Virus record (IMG/VR): IMGVR_UViG_3300017613_003240
Span: 1 to 26,684 of that record
DNA length: 26,684 bases
Origin: a virus
Reading direction: 5' to 3' (one strand)
Numbering within the stretch: position 1 is the first letter of the stretch; the number at the start of each line of letters is the position of its first letter. Of the stretch, positions 15,852 to 23,207 are shown one piece after another. The notes beneath the pieces were generated by a model. That model saw nothing but the letters and a program-made list of their open reading frames with translations. It did not search any database and was not told the origin of the DNA. Position numbers and translations under genes: made by a program.

Positions 15852-17177
15852 CTACCTCCACTTCTGCCAAAAGTAAATTGTTACAGCTCTAAGGCCTAAA
15901 CGCACCATTGTACGCCTAACCCTCCCCTTATCCATATTAATATGTTGCGGGTTAGTATAATCCCTATTATCAAAGTAATTGGTAAGGATTACTCCCCCAA
16001 CCTTAAGCATCCCAATTATACCCTCCATCTCCTCCTCAAGACCCTCCGGATTCATATGCTCTATTGCGTCAAGGAGCAGTACGAAGTCGTAGGAGGCATC
16101 AGGCTCTGGAAGCTTGGCCACTACAACTGCATCCGCCAGCCCGTACTTCTTGATCCTCCACTCGATGAAGTCTCTACAATACTTGTTAGCATCACAAAAG
16201 ACCACAAAGTGACCCAAGCGAGCAAACACGAATCCCACCGGTCCACTCCCACAGTAGTGATCAACTCCTCTACCGACGTTACTCTTGCCGAAGAGTTCGA
16301 GTGTCTCAAGATCATACCTGTTGACATCCTCTCTCGAGTGAAACCAGACATTCCTTGCGAAGGTCTCTATGCCCAGATCGGAGTAGTACTCGTAGAGATG
16401 ATCTCGATCAGGCTCCAGGCTATTCAACCTGTGCTCCTCACCTATCTTACCAAGCTCTATGAGAGTCTTACCGCTAAACTCACAGGCATCGAGCTGATAG
16501 GGTTTAAGGAGATTGGGTGATGGAAACTGCAGCTCACCCTCCAACCTATCCAATGGCTTGATCTCAATAATCTCCCTCGTTTCCCTGAGGTGACCAATAG
16601 AGATCGAGGTATCACACCAAACTGTGAAGCCGGCCTCCCTTGCCTTCCGACAGATCTGTATGTCTGTACCGAACTCGAACTCAGGTGCGAACCATGGACT
16701 GTCGATCTTGTCAAAGAGCTTCATGTTGATCATCATGCAGCCACCACCGGTGATGTCTACCATCTGCAACTGCCATGAAAGATCTTCATAGATCATAAAG
16801 CTCGGACCTCCCTCATACTCCCTCATCACTACGGGAAGGTAATCACTACCCCTCTGTGCATACAAGGCTCCAACTATTCCCCTCTCAGGATCGTCCTTGA
16901 GGTGTTGGATCAGTTTACCTACCAAGTCCTGGTGGTTATCGAGGATATGATCGTCATCGAGCATTAGGAGCCATTGAGAATCCACCTGCAAAGCTGCTTC
17001 AACAATAGCATTCCTTGCCCTAAACTGCTCACTCTTGGATTTGATAGCCAAGAAGAAATCATACTCTGGCTCTCTCCTCCCCATGTGATACCCGAACCTC
17101 ATGTAGCTATCGAGGATCTCAGGAGGCACTGGGCCATAGCAGGGTATCCCTATCGTAACCTTCTCTTTCTCAGTCAT
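15852..17177 (-). CDS. GT2-like glycosyltransferase fused to SAM-dependent methyltransferase, 441 aa
   Basis: The N-terminal half (about 1-210) is a family 2-like glycosyltransferase: opening strand VTIGIPCYGPV, nucleotide-sugar DDDH motif (LLMLDDDHI, about 70-78), GGGCMMI (about 144-150) and a region with GTDIQICRKAREAGF and a late His197. The C-terminal half (about 290-441) is a class I methyltransferase: motif I VDHYCGSGPVGFVFA (about 305-319), acidic FCDANK (about 327-332), motif IV-like DASYDFVLLLDAIEHM (about 360-375), and MLKVGGVILTNYF. Its likely role is to add a sugar and to methylate a sugar or protein acceptor; the acceptor is not evident. The gene overlaps the zinc-ribbon gene by 8 nt and follows a sulfotransferase-like gene, forming a modification island between head and neck genes. 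Confidence 0.82.
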   Translation of the reverse strand: MTEKEKVTIGIPCYGPVPPEILDSYMRFGYHMGRREPEYDFFLAIKSKSEQFRARNAIVEAALQVDSQWLLMLDDDHILDNHQDLVGKLIQHLKDDPERGIVGALYAQRGSDYLPVVMREYEGGPSFMIYEDLSWQLQMVDITGGGCMMINMKLFDKIDSPWFAPEFEFGTDIQICRKAREAGFTVWCDTSISIGHLRETREIIEIKPLDRLEGELQFPSPNLLKPYQLDACEFSGKTLIELGKIGEEHRLNSLEPDRDHLYEYYSDLGIETFARNVWFHSREDVNRYDLETLELFGKSNVGRGVDHYCGSGPVGFVFARLGHFVVFCDANKYCRDFIEWRIKKYGLADAVVVAKLPEPDASYDFVLLLDAIEHMNPEGLEEEMEGIIGMLKVGGVILTNYFDNRDYTNPQHINMDKGRVRRTMVRLGLRAVTIYFWQKWR

Positions 17178-17415
17178 TATCCACCCCCTCCATGGGAGCG
17201 AATAGAGCCAAGAAATCTGGATCTACTCCCCACTTCGCCATCAGTTTCATCTCTTTGTCACTAACCTTCTGAAGGGCTGAGACCCTCCTTGAGCCACAAA
17301 ACTTACAACTCCCAACATGTGACAACACCTTCCTGTCCAGGATCTTCTGACACCCATAGCACCTGACCACAGGGTCGTTGAAGACTCCTGGCTTCTTCAC
17401 ATCATATTTACTCAT
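17170..17415 (-). CDS. Zinc-ribbon protein, 81 aa
   Basis: The protein begins MSKYDVKKPGVFNDP and contains two metal-binding pairs, CYGC and CKFC, 16 residues apart between pairs, the pattern of a zinc ribbon. The C-terminal part (SDKEMKLMAKWGVDPDFL) looks helical. I chose the ATG at 17415 because it forms an ATGA overlap with the stop of the sulfotransferase-like gene and has AGGACAGGA upstream; a longer reading would begin inside that gene. It is sandwiched between two transferases, so it may be a partner of the modification island, or a nucleic-acid-binding regulator. No specific family is recognised. Confidence 0.72.
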   Translation of the reverse strand: MSKYDVKKPGVFNDPVVRCYGCQKILDRKVLSHVGSCKFCGSRRVSALQKVSDKEMKLMAKWGVDPDFLALFAPMEGVDND

Positions 17416-18152
17416 TTCCTGTCCTCCCAGTTTTTCTCGACATGCCAACTCTCACCTTTGTTGAGTTGCATATCGAGCGTGTTCGTGATAGCCTTTGTGC
17501 TCGGAGCCTCGACCTCAAGCCAGTCATACATCCTCTTCACCTCATCGGTGTTGCGATCGGAGAATGCTGCAAAAGGTACCTCGAGCATATCATAGGGCAG
17601 TTCCTGGATGAAATCCTCTATCAAATCATAGTACTCTGCAACCTTCTCTCGTCGAGTAGAACCCTTCATATTAGGTCTCCCGACAGAGAAGGGACTGTTG
17701 CCCTTGAAGAACCCCTTCCTATACATAGACTTGATCACATCATCCCTATCCCTATATAGATGAATTATCTTCACATTGGGAAAGTTCTTCTTAACCGTAT
17801 GAGTAAACCACACAGCCCTTCCATTTACTTCCCCAAACACTTGTCCGAAACTACACACCTGGGAGACCAACTCCCATCTACAAGAAAGATATACCGTAGA
17901 CCATATATCTGCATATGTAGATTGACAGATGTTTGCTTCCATCCACCACAACCTCGGCATCGGCTCGTGGAAAGCCACAATGGTTGGACTTAGGTTAAGT
18001 AGTTCCGTCAAAGTCTTTGTTCCTGACCTAACATGGGTTACAACCCAAACCATCGGAGCCTCCTTCCCCACCATACGCAGTGGAGACCTTGCCAGTACTT
18101 CTCCACATTTGGCTCCGGTTCTGGTTAGAGCTCGTACAAGGTACGTATCCAT
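17412..18152 (-). CDS. Sulfotransferase-like protein, 246 aa
   Basis: The sequence fits a small PAPS-dependent sulfotransferase. A 5'-phosphosulfate-binding loop follows the first strand, VVTHVRSGTKTLTELL (about 37-52; the family pattern is RSGTTxL), then HEP (62-64). The 3'-phosphate-binding element is IIHLYRDRDDVIKSMY (about 129-144), with Arg134 and Ser142 in the usual places (RxxxDxxxS). The C-terminal part (YDWLEVEAPS ... NKGESWHVEKNWEDR) resembles the closing region of the family. The enzyme would transfer sulfate to a hydroxyl, most likely on a glycan, given the glycosyltransferase-methyltransferase two genes downstream. The gene begins after a 42-nt spacer with AAGGAGACAGG upstream and overlaps the zinc-ribbon gene as ATGA. 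Activity and acceptor are inferred. Confidence 0.75.
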   Translation of the reverse strand: MDTYLVRALTRTGAKCGEVLARSPLRMVGKEAPMVWVVTHVRSGTKTLTELLNLSPTIVAFHEPMPRLWWMEANICQSTYADIWSTVYLSCRWELVSQVCSFGQVFGEVNGRAVWFTHTVKKNFPNVKIIHLYRDRDDVIKSMYRKGFFKGNSPFSVGRPNMKGSTRREKVAEYYDLIEDFIQELPYDMLEVPFAAFSDRNTDEVKRMYDWLEVEAPSTKAITNTLDMQLNKGESWHVEKNWEDRK

Positions 18153-18164
18153 CCTGTCTCCTTT

Positions 18165-18189
18165 AAAATGGGAGGCCCTGTCGACCTCC
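18165..18189 (-). terminator. Weak terminator or attenuator candidate
   Basis: On the - strand, just after the decoration-like gene, GGAGG (18189-18185) and CCTCC (18175-18171) can form a 5-bp stem with a 9-nt loop, followed by CATTTT. The stem is short, the U-run is only four bases, and it would act between the highly expressed capsid genes and the modification island. It is listed because attenuation is expected there, but the structural support is poor. Confidence 0.25.
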
Positions 18190-18194
18190 TCTGT

Positions 18195-18674
18195 TTACAT
18201 TGCCTTGATAAAAGCTGCAATGGCTTTCGTTGTCCAACTGGCCTGGGCCGCAAGGGCAAAGGCAAATGGGAACAAGAGGAACGAACTCGTCGCTACTCCA
18301 GCACCAATCCCCTCCGCACAGAACACGTCAGCGGTAATGTCATAGGCTAATGGAACACCCTTGGCAATCGCCTGCAGGTTCTCGTTGAAGGCATGACCGC
18401 TTGTGGTCATAGTCCTAACCCTCACTGCACTATGGTAACCATAGACTTGCAACAGCCCATAGGCTCCACTGGCAATGGTCTCAGCTACAACACCGGCAGC
18501 TGCAAGGCCGCAAGACGCTGCACTGGTAGACCTTGTCACTCCCACTCCATCACAGTCGGTAGTGTAATCCCACCTAACACACTGACCATTGGTGAGGGAA
18601 GCTGTGGCCCAGCTATTATAGACCACAATGAAGACCCTTTCCGGTGAACTATCATTGATTCGACTAAAAAGCAT
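18195..18674 (-). CDS. Capsid decoration-like protein candidate, 159 aa
   Basis: The protein is rich in Ala, Gly, Ser and Thr and mostly small residues. It opens MLFSRINDSSPERVFIVVYN, continues with WATASLTNGQCVRWDY and GVVAETIASGAYGLLQVYGY, and ends in a hydrophobic stretch about 125-150 (SSFLLFPFAFALAAQA). The position directly after the major capsid protein and the Gly/Ala-rich beta-like composition fit a head decoration or cement protein; I recall similar proteins beside capsid genes of environmental phages. The C-terminal hydrophobic stretch could instead suggest a membrane-associated or trimer-core segment. Start ATG at 18674 has TAAGGAGG upstream. Confidence 0.5.
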   Translation of the reverse strand: MLFSRINDSSPERVFIVVYNSWATASLTNGQCVRWDYTTDCDGVGVTRSTSAASCGLAAAGVVAETIASGAYGLLQVYGYHSAVRVRTMTTSGHAFNENLQAIAKGVPLAYDITADVFCAEGIGAGVATSSFLLFPFAFALAAQASWTTKAIAAFIKAM

Positions 18675-18720
18675 TTTATTCCTCCTTAGGAATTGCTAAA
18701 GCCCTGTCAGCCTTGCGGGT

Positions 18721-19857
18721 TTAAGAAGTCAACGGAACAGTAATACCGTAGATCATTCCGGATTTCCTTCGATTTGACGAACAGTGATTACCCATGAAGA
18801 GAATCTGAGCAGTCTTAGCATCCTGGTTCTCCGGCCTCACGAACGGAGTCGTGATAAAGTCCGTAGCCGAGTCAATGATTAACTCTATGAAATTAGTGTT
18901 AACCATTATCCAGGTACCAGTTGCCCAACTGGCACTATCATACTCGTAGCCACCATCAACATCAGGCATCATTTCGTCCCACACGAGATCCTGACCCTTA
19001 AACCTAATAGAGTCAAATCCCATACTCGCTGGCCCCTTCGAGTCCGTGTACCGCATCTTGTCGTCGAGAGCGGCCTCGTAACTCTCAAAAGTCAGCTGGT
19101 CAAGCAACCCCAGATCTGGATACCCTCCTCCTCCCCTCGAACAAGCATTGTAGAGGAAGCGAGCTGCTGCTTTCAGGTTCACCCATGAGTTGCAGTTGAA
19201 CCCTCTCATGGTATTACTATCACGACCAGAGTGCGCATGAGAACCATCAACGATTCTCGGTCTCCACCAACTGTAGGTGCTTTGGTTGATATTACCTACT
19301 GATACCGAACCAGCTGGGTCCTTCGGAATCAGGTGAAGCAACGGATCTAAGCCCGCTGCCGCAGTCTGATTGGCGATACCAGCCGGAGCACTCCAGACTG
19401 CACTCGAGACATACTGCCCAATCATCTGATTGTTCAGCTCATCCCTGAGAGTCATCTCCGTCTGCATAATCTTCGCCTGCAGTAGATCCTTAATCTTACC
19501 CTCGCCAGCGTTCTGACGCTCCTCCTTGCGAGAGATTGAGATGGAGCCGGCCATCTGCCTCCAAGTATAGAAAGCAGTGGTGATCCCATCCTGCGGAGTC
19601 ACATCGAGAGTATCGTAGCCACTGTAAGCTCCCACAGTGGTGTTCTTCCCATATAGGAGCGGAACACGAATCCTCTCCCCTCCATTCACCATCCTGATGC
19701 CCTTCTTAGCCTTCTTCTTCCTACCAAAGGCTCCATACAGAGCAGCCAGATACGGTGCGGAGGTAAAAATATTATCCACAAGCCCCTCTCGCATATACTC
19801 CAGACTTAGCGAAAGCAGTGCGTCATAACTAATTGACCTTGTGCTTGGTGTAGCCAT
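18721..19857 (-). CDS. Major capsid protein, 378 aa
   Basis: Context and sequence fit an HK97-fold major capsid protein of a type common in environmental tailed phages. Typical segments are EYMREGLVDNIFTSAPYLAA (about 19-38), RIRVPLLYGKNTTVGAYSGY (about 62-81), TAFYTWRQMAGSISISRKEE (about 93-112) and KIKDLLQAKIMQTEMTLRDE (about 120-139), the long-helix region, and a C-terminal beta part with NTNFIELIIDSATDF. The length is normal for the group. It follows the scaffold gene by 6 nt, with AGGGGG upstream of the ATG, and precedes the decoration-like gene after 46 nt. No delta domain or protease is seen beside it, which fits a system with a separate scaffold. Confidence 0.88.
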   Translation of the reverse strand: MATPSTRSISYDALLSLSLEYMREGLVDNIFTSAPYLAALYGAFGRKKKAKKGIRMVNGGERIRVPLLYGKNTTVGAYSGYDTLDVTPQDGITTAFYTWRQMAGSISISRKEERQNAGEGKIKDLLQAKIMQTEMTLRDELNNQMIGQYVSSAVWSAPAGIANQTAAAGLDPLLHLIPKDPAGSVSVGNINQSTYSWWRPRIVDGSHAHSGRDSNTMRGFNCNSWVNLKAAARFLYNACSRGGGGYPDLGLLDQLTFESYEAALDDKMRYTDSKGPASMGFDSIRFKGQDLVWDEMMPDVDGGYEYDSASWATGTWIMVNTNFIELIIDSATDFITTPFVRPENQDAKTAQILFMGNHCSSNRRKSGMIYGITVPLTS

Positions 19858-19863
19858 TCTTAG

Positions 19864-20778
19864 TTACCCCCTAAGATCAGTTTTCGCACGCTCCCATGCC
19901 TCATTGAAGCCCATCTTCTTACCCTTACCAGTTCGAATCTTAACCACCTTAGATGAGCGTTCTCCACTCTTGGCTTTCTTCTTGGCAACTCTCTTCTGCT
20001 TCGAAACATCACGAATGTTAGCAGAGGTTGCCTTAGCCATTTTGTAGAGTTCATCTGGGTCATTCATAAGGCTCGGGTGCTTCGTGACAAGCGCAACCAT
20101 CCGATCCTCATAGAGTCCCCAGTCCGTGTAGTTGTCATCGAGATGCTTCAAGGCTATCGCCATCGTCTCCTCTCCCGCTGCTCCAGGAACCTTTCCCTTC
20201 GCTGCTGGCTTAGGAGTTCCTCCCTTGACCAGCTTCTTGATCGAGTCAACCACCGGCAGAAGATTTGCCTGCACGAGACGTCCAACGTACGAGTGTAGTT
20301 CTTCGTCCTTCTGAGGTGCAACATCCTGAGAGGTAAAGTCAAACGAAATCTCGCTTGGCTCCTCCTCTCCCTTCCCAAAGTCAATTCCATAGCGATCAGC
20401 AAGCATCTTTATGGTTTCCTCGGGATTCTCATGAATAGCATCCACCAACTGGGCCTTGATCTTCAGAGCACCAACACCCTTCATCTTATCGGATACCATC
20501 CTTAGCAAGTTATTGCGCTCCTCTTCCAATTCCTTCGAGACTTTAGGGAGTCCATGTTCTTCCTCTGGCTCCTCGTCTCCAGGTTCTCCCTCGTCCTCCT
20601 CTTCTCCAGGTTCCTCTTCAGCACCCTCGTCGTCCTTGGTGCCTTCATCTTCAGGTTCTCCCTCAGAAGGACTGGGTTCCTCTTCCTTGCTAAACTCCTC
20701 GCCAAAGGTGCGAAAGCCTGTGGTAGCGCCACTCTCACCAAATTCGAGATCATCAGCAGGTTCAATAGGATCAGTCAT
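19864..20778 (-). CDS. Scaffolding protein, 304 aa
   Basis: The protein is strongly acidic in its first third, with long Glu/Asp/Gly/Pro-rich runs (about 20-85, for example EEEPSPSEGEPEDEGTKDDE), helical in the middle (LEEERNNLLRMVSDKMKG, about 85-102), and basic at the C-terminus (VAKKKAKSGERSSKVVKIRT and the final helix). This acidic body with a basic C-terminal helix is the usual plan of phage scaffolding proteins, whose basic end binds the coat protein, and it lies directly before the major capsid gene. The ATG at 20778 (MTDPIEPADD), with GAGGAGG upstream, is preferred over a TTG 33 nt earlier. No protease domain is visible. Confidence 0.8.
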   Translation of the reverse strand: MTDPIEPADDLEFGESGATTGFRTFGEEFSKEEEPSPSEGEPEDEGTKDDEGAEEEPGEEEDEGEPGDEEPEEEHGLPKVSKELEEERNNLLRMVSDKMKGVGALKIKAQLVDAIHENPEETIKMLADRYGIDFGKGEEEPSEISFDFTSQDVAPQKDEELHSYVGRLVQANLLPVVDSIKKLVKGGTPKPAAKGKVPGAAGEETMAIALKHLDDNYTDWGLYEDRMVALVTKHPSLMNDPDELYKMAKATSANIRDVSKQKRVAKKKAKSGERSSKVVKIRTGKGKKMGFNEAWERAKTDLRG

Positions 20779-20779
20779 A

Positions 20780-21130
20780 CTAACCTCCTCCTCTCTGTTT
20801 ATGTTTGGCAATCTCTCCAGTCCGCTTGATATGCCTTAGCTTCTGCATCACCTCCCTCTTCCTCTGCGGACTAATTTCCTTTTCCTCTAAGCCTTCACGG
20901 CGCATGAGCTCCTGACGGTGTCTCCTTCCCTTCACCATCACCGGCTCGTCTGCAATATTCTCATCGAGATAGGCATCCCAAGCAGGCCGAACGGATGCAA
21001 GCCTGGAGGGAATACACTTTGCCAAACTCCCACAACTCCCACACATGATAGAGGAAGGCTTGTCAGCTATCTTGCACACGAACTCCGTAAGCTCTTCACA
21101 CAGCATACATTCGTACTCATAGATTGGCAT
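20780..21130 (-). CDS. FmdB-type zinc-ribbon protein, 116 aa
   Basis: The N-terminus MPIYEYECMLCEELTEFVCK, with a second CGSC pair about 20 residues later, matches the FmdB-family zinc ribbon (MPxYEYxCxxC ... CxxC), small proteins of unclear role in bacteria and phages. The C-terminal half is helical and very basic (GRRHRQELMRREGLEEKEIS, RKREVMQKLRHIKRTGEIAK), which suggests nucleic acid or scaffold contact. The ATG at 21130 is chosen over GTG at 21133; it overlaps the stop of the upstream gene as TGATG. It lies between the portal-side coiled coil and the scaffold gene, so a role in head assembly is possible but not shown. Confidence 0.78.
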   Translation of the reverse strand: MPIYEYECMLCEELTEFVCKIADKPSSIMCGSCGSLAKCIPSRLASVRPAWDAYLDENIADEPVMVKGRRHRQELMRREGLEEKEISPQRKREVMQKLRHIKRTGEIAKHKQRGGG

Positions 21131-21324
21131 CACTTCTCCTCCTCTACCAACTTAATCGGAGAGCCTCTCTGTAGCTCAACCCATCCGAACTCAAAGACTA
21201 TCCGTTGCAAATCTCCTAAGTGAGCTTTAACAGCCATAAGCTCCCTCTTCTCATCACTCCTCTCCTCCACCAAGGCATCCATCGCCTTGGTGAAACTTTC
21301 AAGAATCTCCTTCTGTGTTGCCAT
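21130..21324 (-). CDS. Small coiled-coil protein, 64 aa
   Basis: The protein begins MATQKEILESFTKAMDALVE and is a charged helix with heptad-like spacing through about residue 45 (EERSDEKRELMAVKAHLGDL), then a short beta-like end. It contains no cysteine or membrane segment. It stands between the portal gene (5-nt gap) and the FmdB-type gene (1-nt overlap) in the head cluster. Small helical proteins in this place are frequent and often of unknown role; I cannot name it. AGGTAAGAGCT lies upstream of its ATG as a moderate ribosome binding site. Confidence 0.7.
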   Translation of the reverse strand: MATQKEILESFTKAMDALVEERSDEKRELMAVKAHLGDLQRIVFEFGWVELQRGSPIKLVEEEK

Positions 21325-21329
21325 AGCTC

Positions 21330-23195
21330 TTACCTCCCTGTCGCTACTTGTCTACTCTTGCTCGCCTCCTTACCTGTAGAAGTTGACTTCACCTGCTTAG
21401 TTTGATTCTTCTGTTGAGCTTCCATAACCTGGATCTGGAGCATAAGCTGTCCCAACCCCTGGAGTCTCTGGATCAACAGCTCATTGTCTGCAAAGGCTGG
21501 GAACTTATTGACCACAGCTCTAAGTAACACATCATCCAGGGCAAGCATCGGATTCCTTGCAATGATCTCCAACATCTGGAGCATCTGTGCCCTCTCCACC
21601 TGCAACGTAACCTTAGCAGCTTCCTCTGCTGTTGTCTGGAACAGTACCTCTCCCGAGATCTCATCGAAGTGCTCAGGTCCGAAGCTCATCCACTGTGCCC
21701 CAGCCGGCCCTACGAACTCCACCGCTCCCTCTTGCGTGAGGTTCGCTTCCATCGAATCATGGAGCTTCTTGGTGACTGCACTAAGAAAGTGCATAGTCTC
21801 CTCATGCTCATCCACTTCACCTTCCCTCGACCGTCTCTCCACAATCTCAGCCTCAGTCGCACTCTCAGCCCCGAGCATAGCCCTCTGCAACTGACCTACC
21901 CCAGTCAACTCGGTAAACTCCTCCCTAAATTGCTTAGTGTCAAAGTACACCGCTGAGTCAAGAGGAGCATCCTTCACCGGCTCCACTGCACCTGATCCCT
22001 GAGCCCTCGCAAAGGTTCCATCATCTCCCTCTATCAATTTATCAACCTCATCAGGGTCGATCTTGTTAGAGTCGTAGAGATACTTCCTGTTGAACCTCTT
22101 CCGATGTAGGGTGAACTGATTCCTCGTCAGATTGTACTCGTGTTGAGCTCCCCACCAATTATAGATCACAGGGATTGGATAGAAACTATCGCGCTTCTCG
22201 TAGAACTTAAGAAACACATAGGGATGGAGATTTACTCCTGGTGGCATCGGCTCCGGTTTCCTCAACAGATCCTTCGCACCCCTTGCAATCGTCAGCACCT
22301 GCTTATTATAAAGGTCATATACCTCGTAGAGTACCACAACCTCATTCTCTGGCAACTCCGTGCCTGCGTCATGTTGCCACATAGCTCTATAACTAACCGA
22401 CCCCTGGAGCTTCATCCTCTCCGTGTCATAGAGTGACGAAGGTTCAAGATCCTTAGTTGCCTTCCTCGAGTAGTAGGGATCATTCTGCAGATCCTCCACA
22501 GATCGAAAGATCTTCTCAGCTACCCACCTCCCAGTCTTGTCAAGGTCGTTCCTACAGTAGCGATCAACTACTATCATATCCGGATCCACCTGGTCGATGA
22601 AGAACTCCTCCGTGAGGGGTATCTTATCAGGCTCAATCAGCGGCAGCCCACTATCAGGATCATAGACAATCGCACCATCTCGATCCTGTACCACCGCTCC
22701 AGCATTCTCGTTATCCTCCATCTCAGCACTATACCCTACCTTCAAACAACCAAACTGCCACAGGCTGTTGAGGTAAGCAAGTCTGCCCTCCTTCCACAGC
22801 TTCAACCGATTAGCAAAGTACTGCAACACAGCCTGACGCAACTGAACTAACCTCTCCAGAGGAGGAATCATATTCACATCGCTAAGGAAACTCTTCGACA
22901 ACTTCATTCGAATGCGAAGGTCTCTCGGACAGATATTCCTCATAAGCACCTTCACCGAAGCGAATATGAGGTTAAGAGTAAACCAGTCCTTAGCTTTCCA
23001 ATGATCCGGCTTCTGATGGCCGTAGTACGCAGATTCAAGTGCATCAACTCCGAATTCCTTCTTCCAGTGTTCCTTGACCATCTCACCTTCGGCAATCCTT
23101 TGCTCCCACATCGATTGCAACTCGGTACGTGGAACGACCTTCCTTGACCCTGTCTTCCCCGACTTACTCCTCGTAAACCTTTTATATACAGCCAC
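21330..23195 (-). CDS. Portal protein, 621 aa
   Basis: This large protein follows the terminase gene and has the plan of portal proteins. The N-terminal part is mixed alpha/beta, with FTLNLIFASVKVLMRNICP (about 72-90) and WKEGRLAYLNSLWQFGCLKVGY (about 134-155). The central wing has FYPIPVIYNWWGAQHEYNL (about 338-356), followed by RFNRKYLYDS, where portals keep a characteristic aromatic/Arg strand. The stem/crown part has SATEAEIVERRSREGEV (about 445-461) and long helices to a Gln-rich tail (LMLQIQVMEAQQKNQ). The product forms the dodecameric DNA channel at the head vertex. The start is GTG at 23195, with GGGAGG 5 nt upstream. It lies 12 nt after the terminase gene. Confidence 0.85.
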   Translation of the reverse strand: MAVYKRFTRSKSGKTGSRKVVPRTELQSMWEQRIAEGEMVKEHWKKEFGVDALESAYYGHQKPDHWKAKDWFTLNLIFASVKVLMRNICPRDLRIRMKLSKSFLSDVNMIPPLERLVQLRQAVLQYFANRLKLWKEGRLAYLNSLWQFGCLKVGYSAEMEDNENAGAVVQDRDGAIVYDPDSGLPLIEPDKIPLTEEFFIDQVDPDMIVVDRYCRNDLDKTGRWVAEKIFRSVEDLQNDPYYSRKATKDLEPSSLYDTERMKLQGSVSYRAMWQHDAGTELPENEVVVLYEVYDLYNKQVLTIARGAKDLLRKPEPMPPGVNLHPYVFLKFYEKRDSFYPIPVIYNWWGAQHEYNLTRNQFTLHRKRFNRKYLYDSNKIDPDEVDKLIEGDDGTFARAQGSGAVEPVKDAPLDSAVYFDTKQFREEFTELTGVGQLQRAMLGAESATEAEIVERRSREGEVDEHEETMHFLSAVTKKLHDSMEANLTQEGAVEFVGPAGAQWMSFGPEHFDEISGEVLFQTTAEEAAKVTLQVERAQMLQMLEIIARNPMLALDDVLLRAVVNKFPAFADNELLIQRLQGLGQLMLQIQVMEAQQKNQTKQVKSTSTGKEASKSRQVATGR

Positions 23196-23207
23196 TATTG
23201 CCTCCCT

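Noticed and set aside
18675-18720. Hairpin TAAACCC/GGGcTTTA after the capsid gene as a terminator
   Set aside because: It needs a bulged base and a 12-nt loop, includes the stop codon and lacks a U-run; it is too weak to call.
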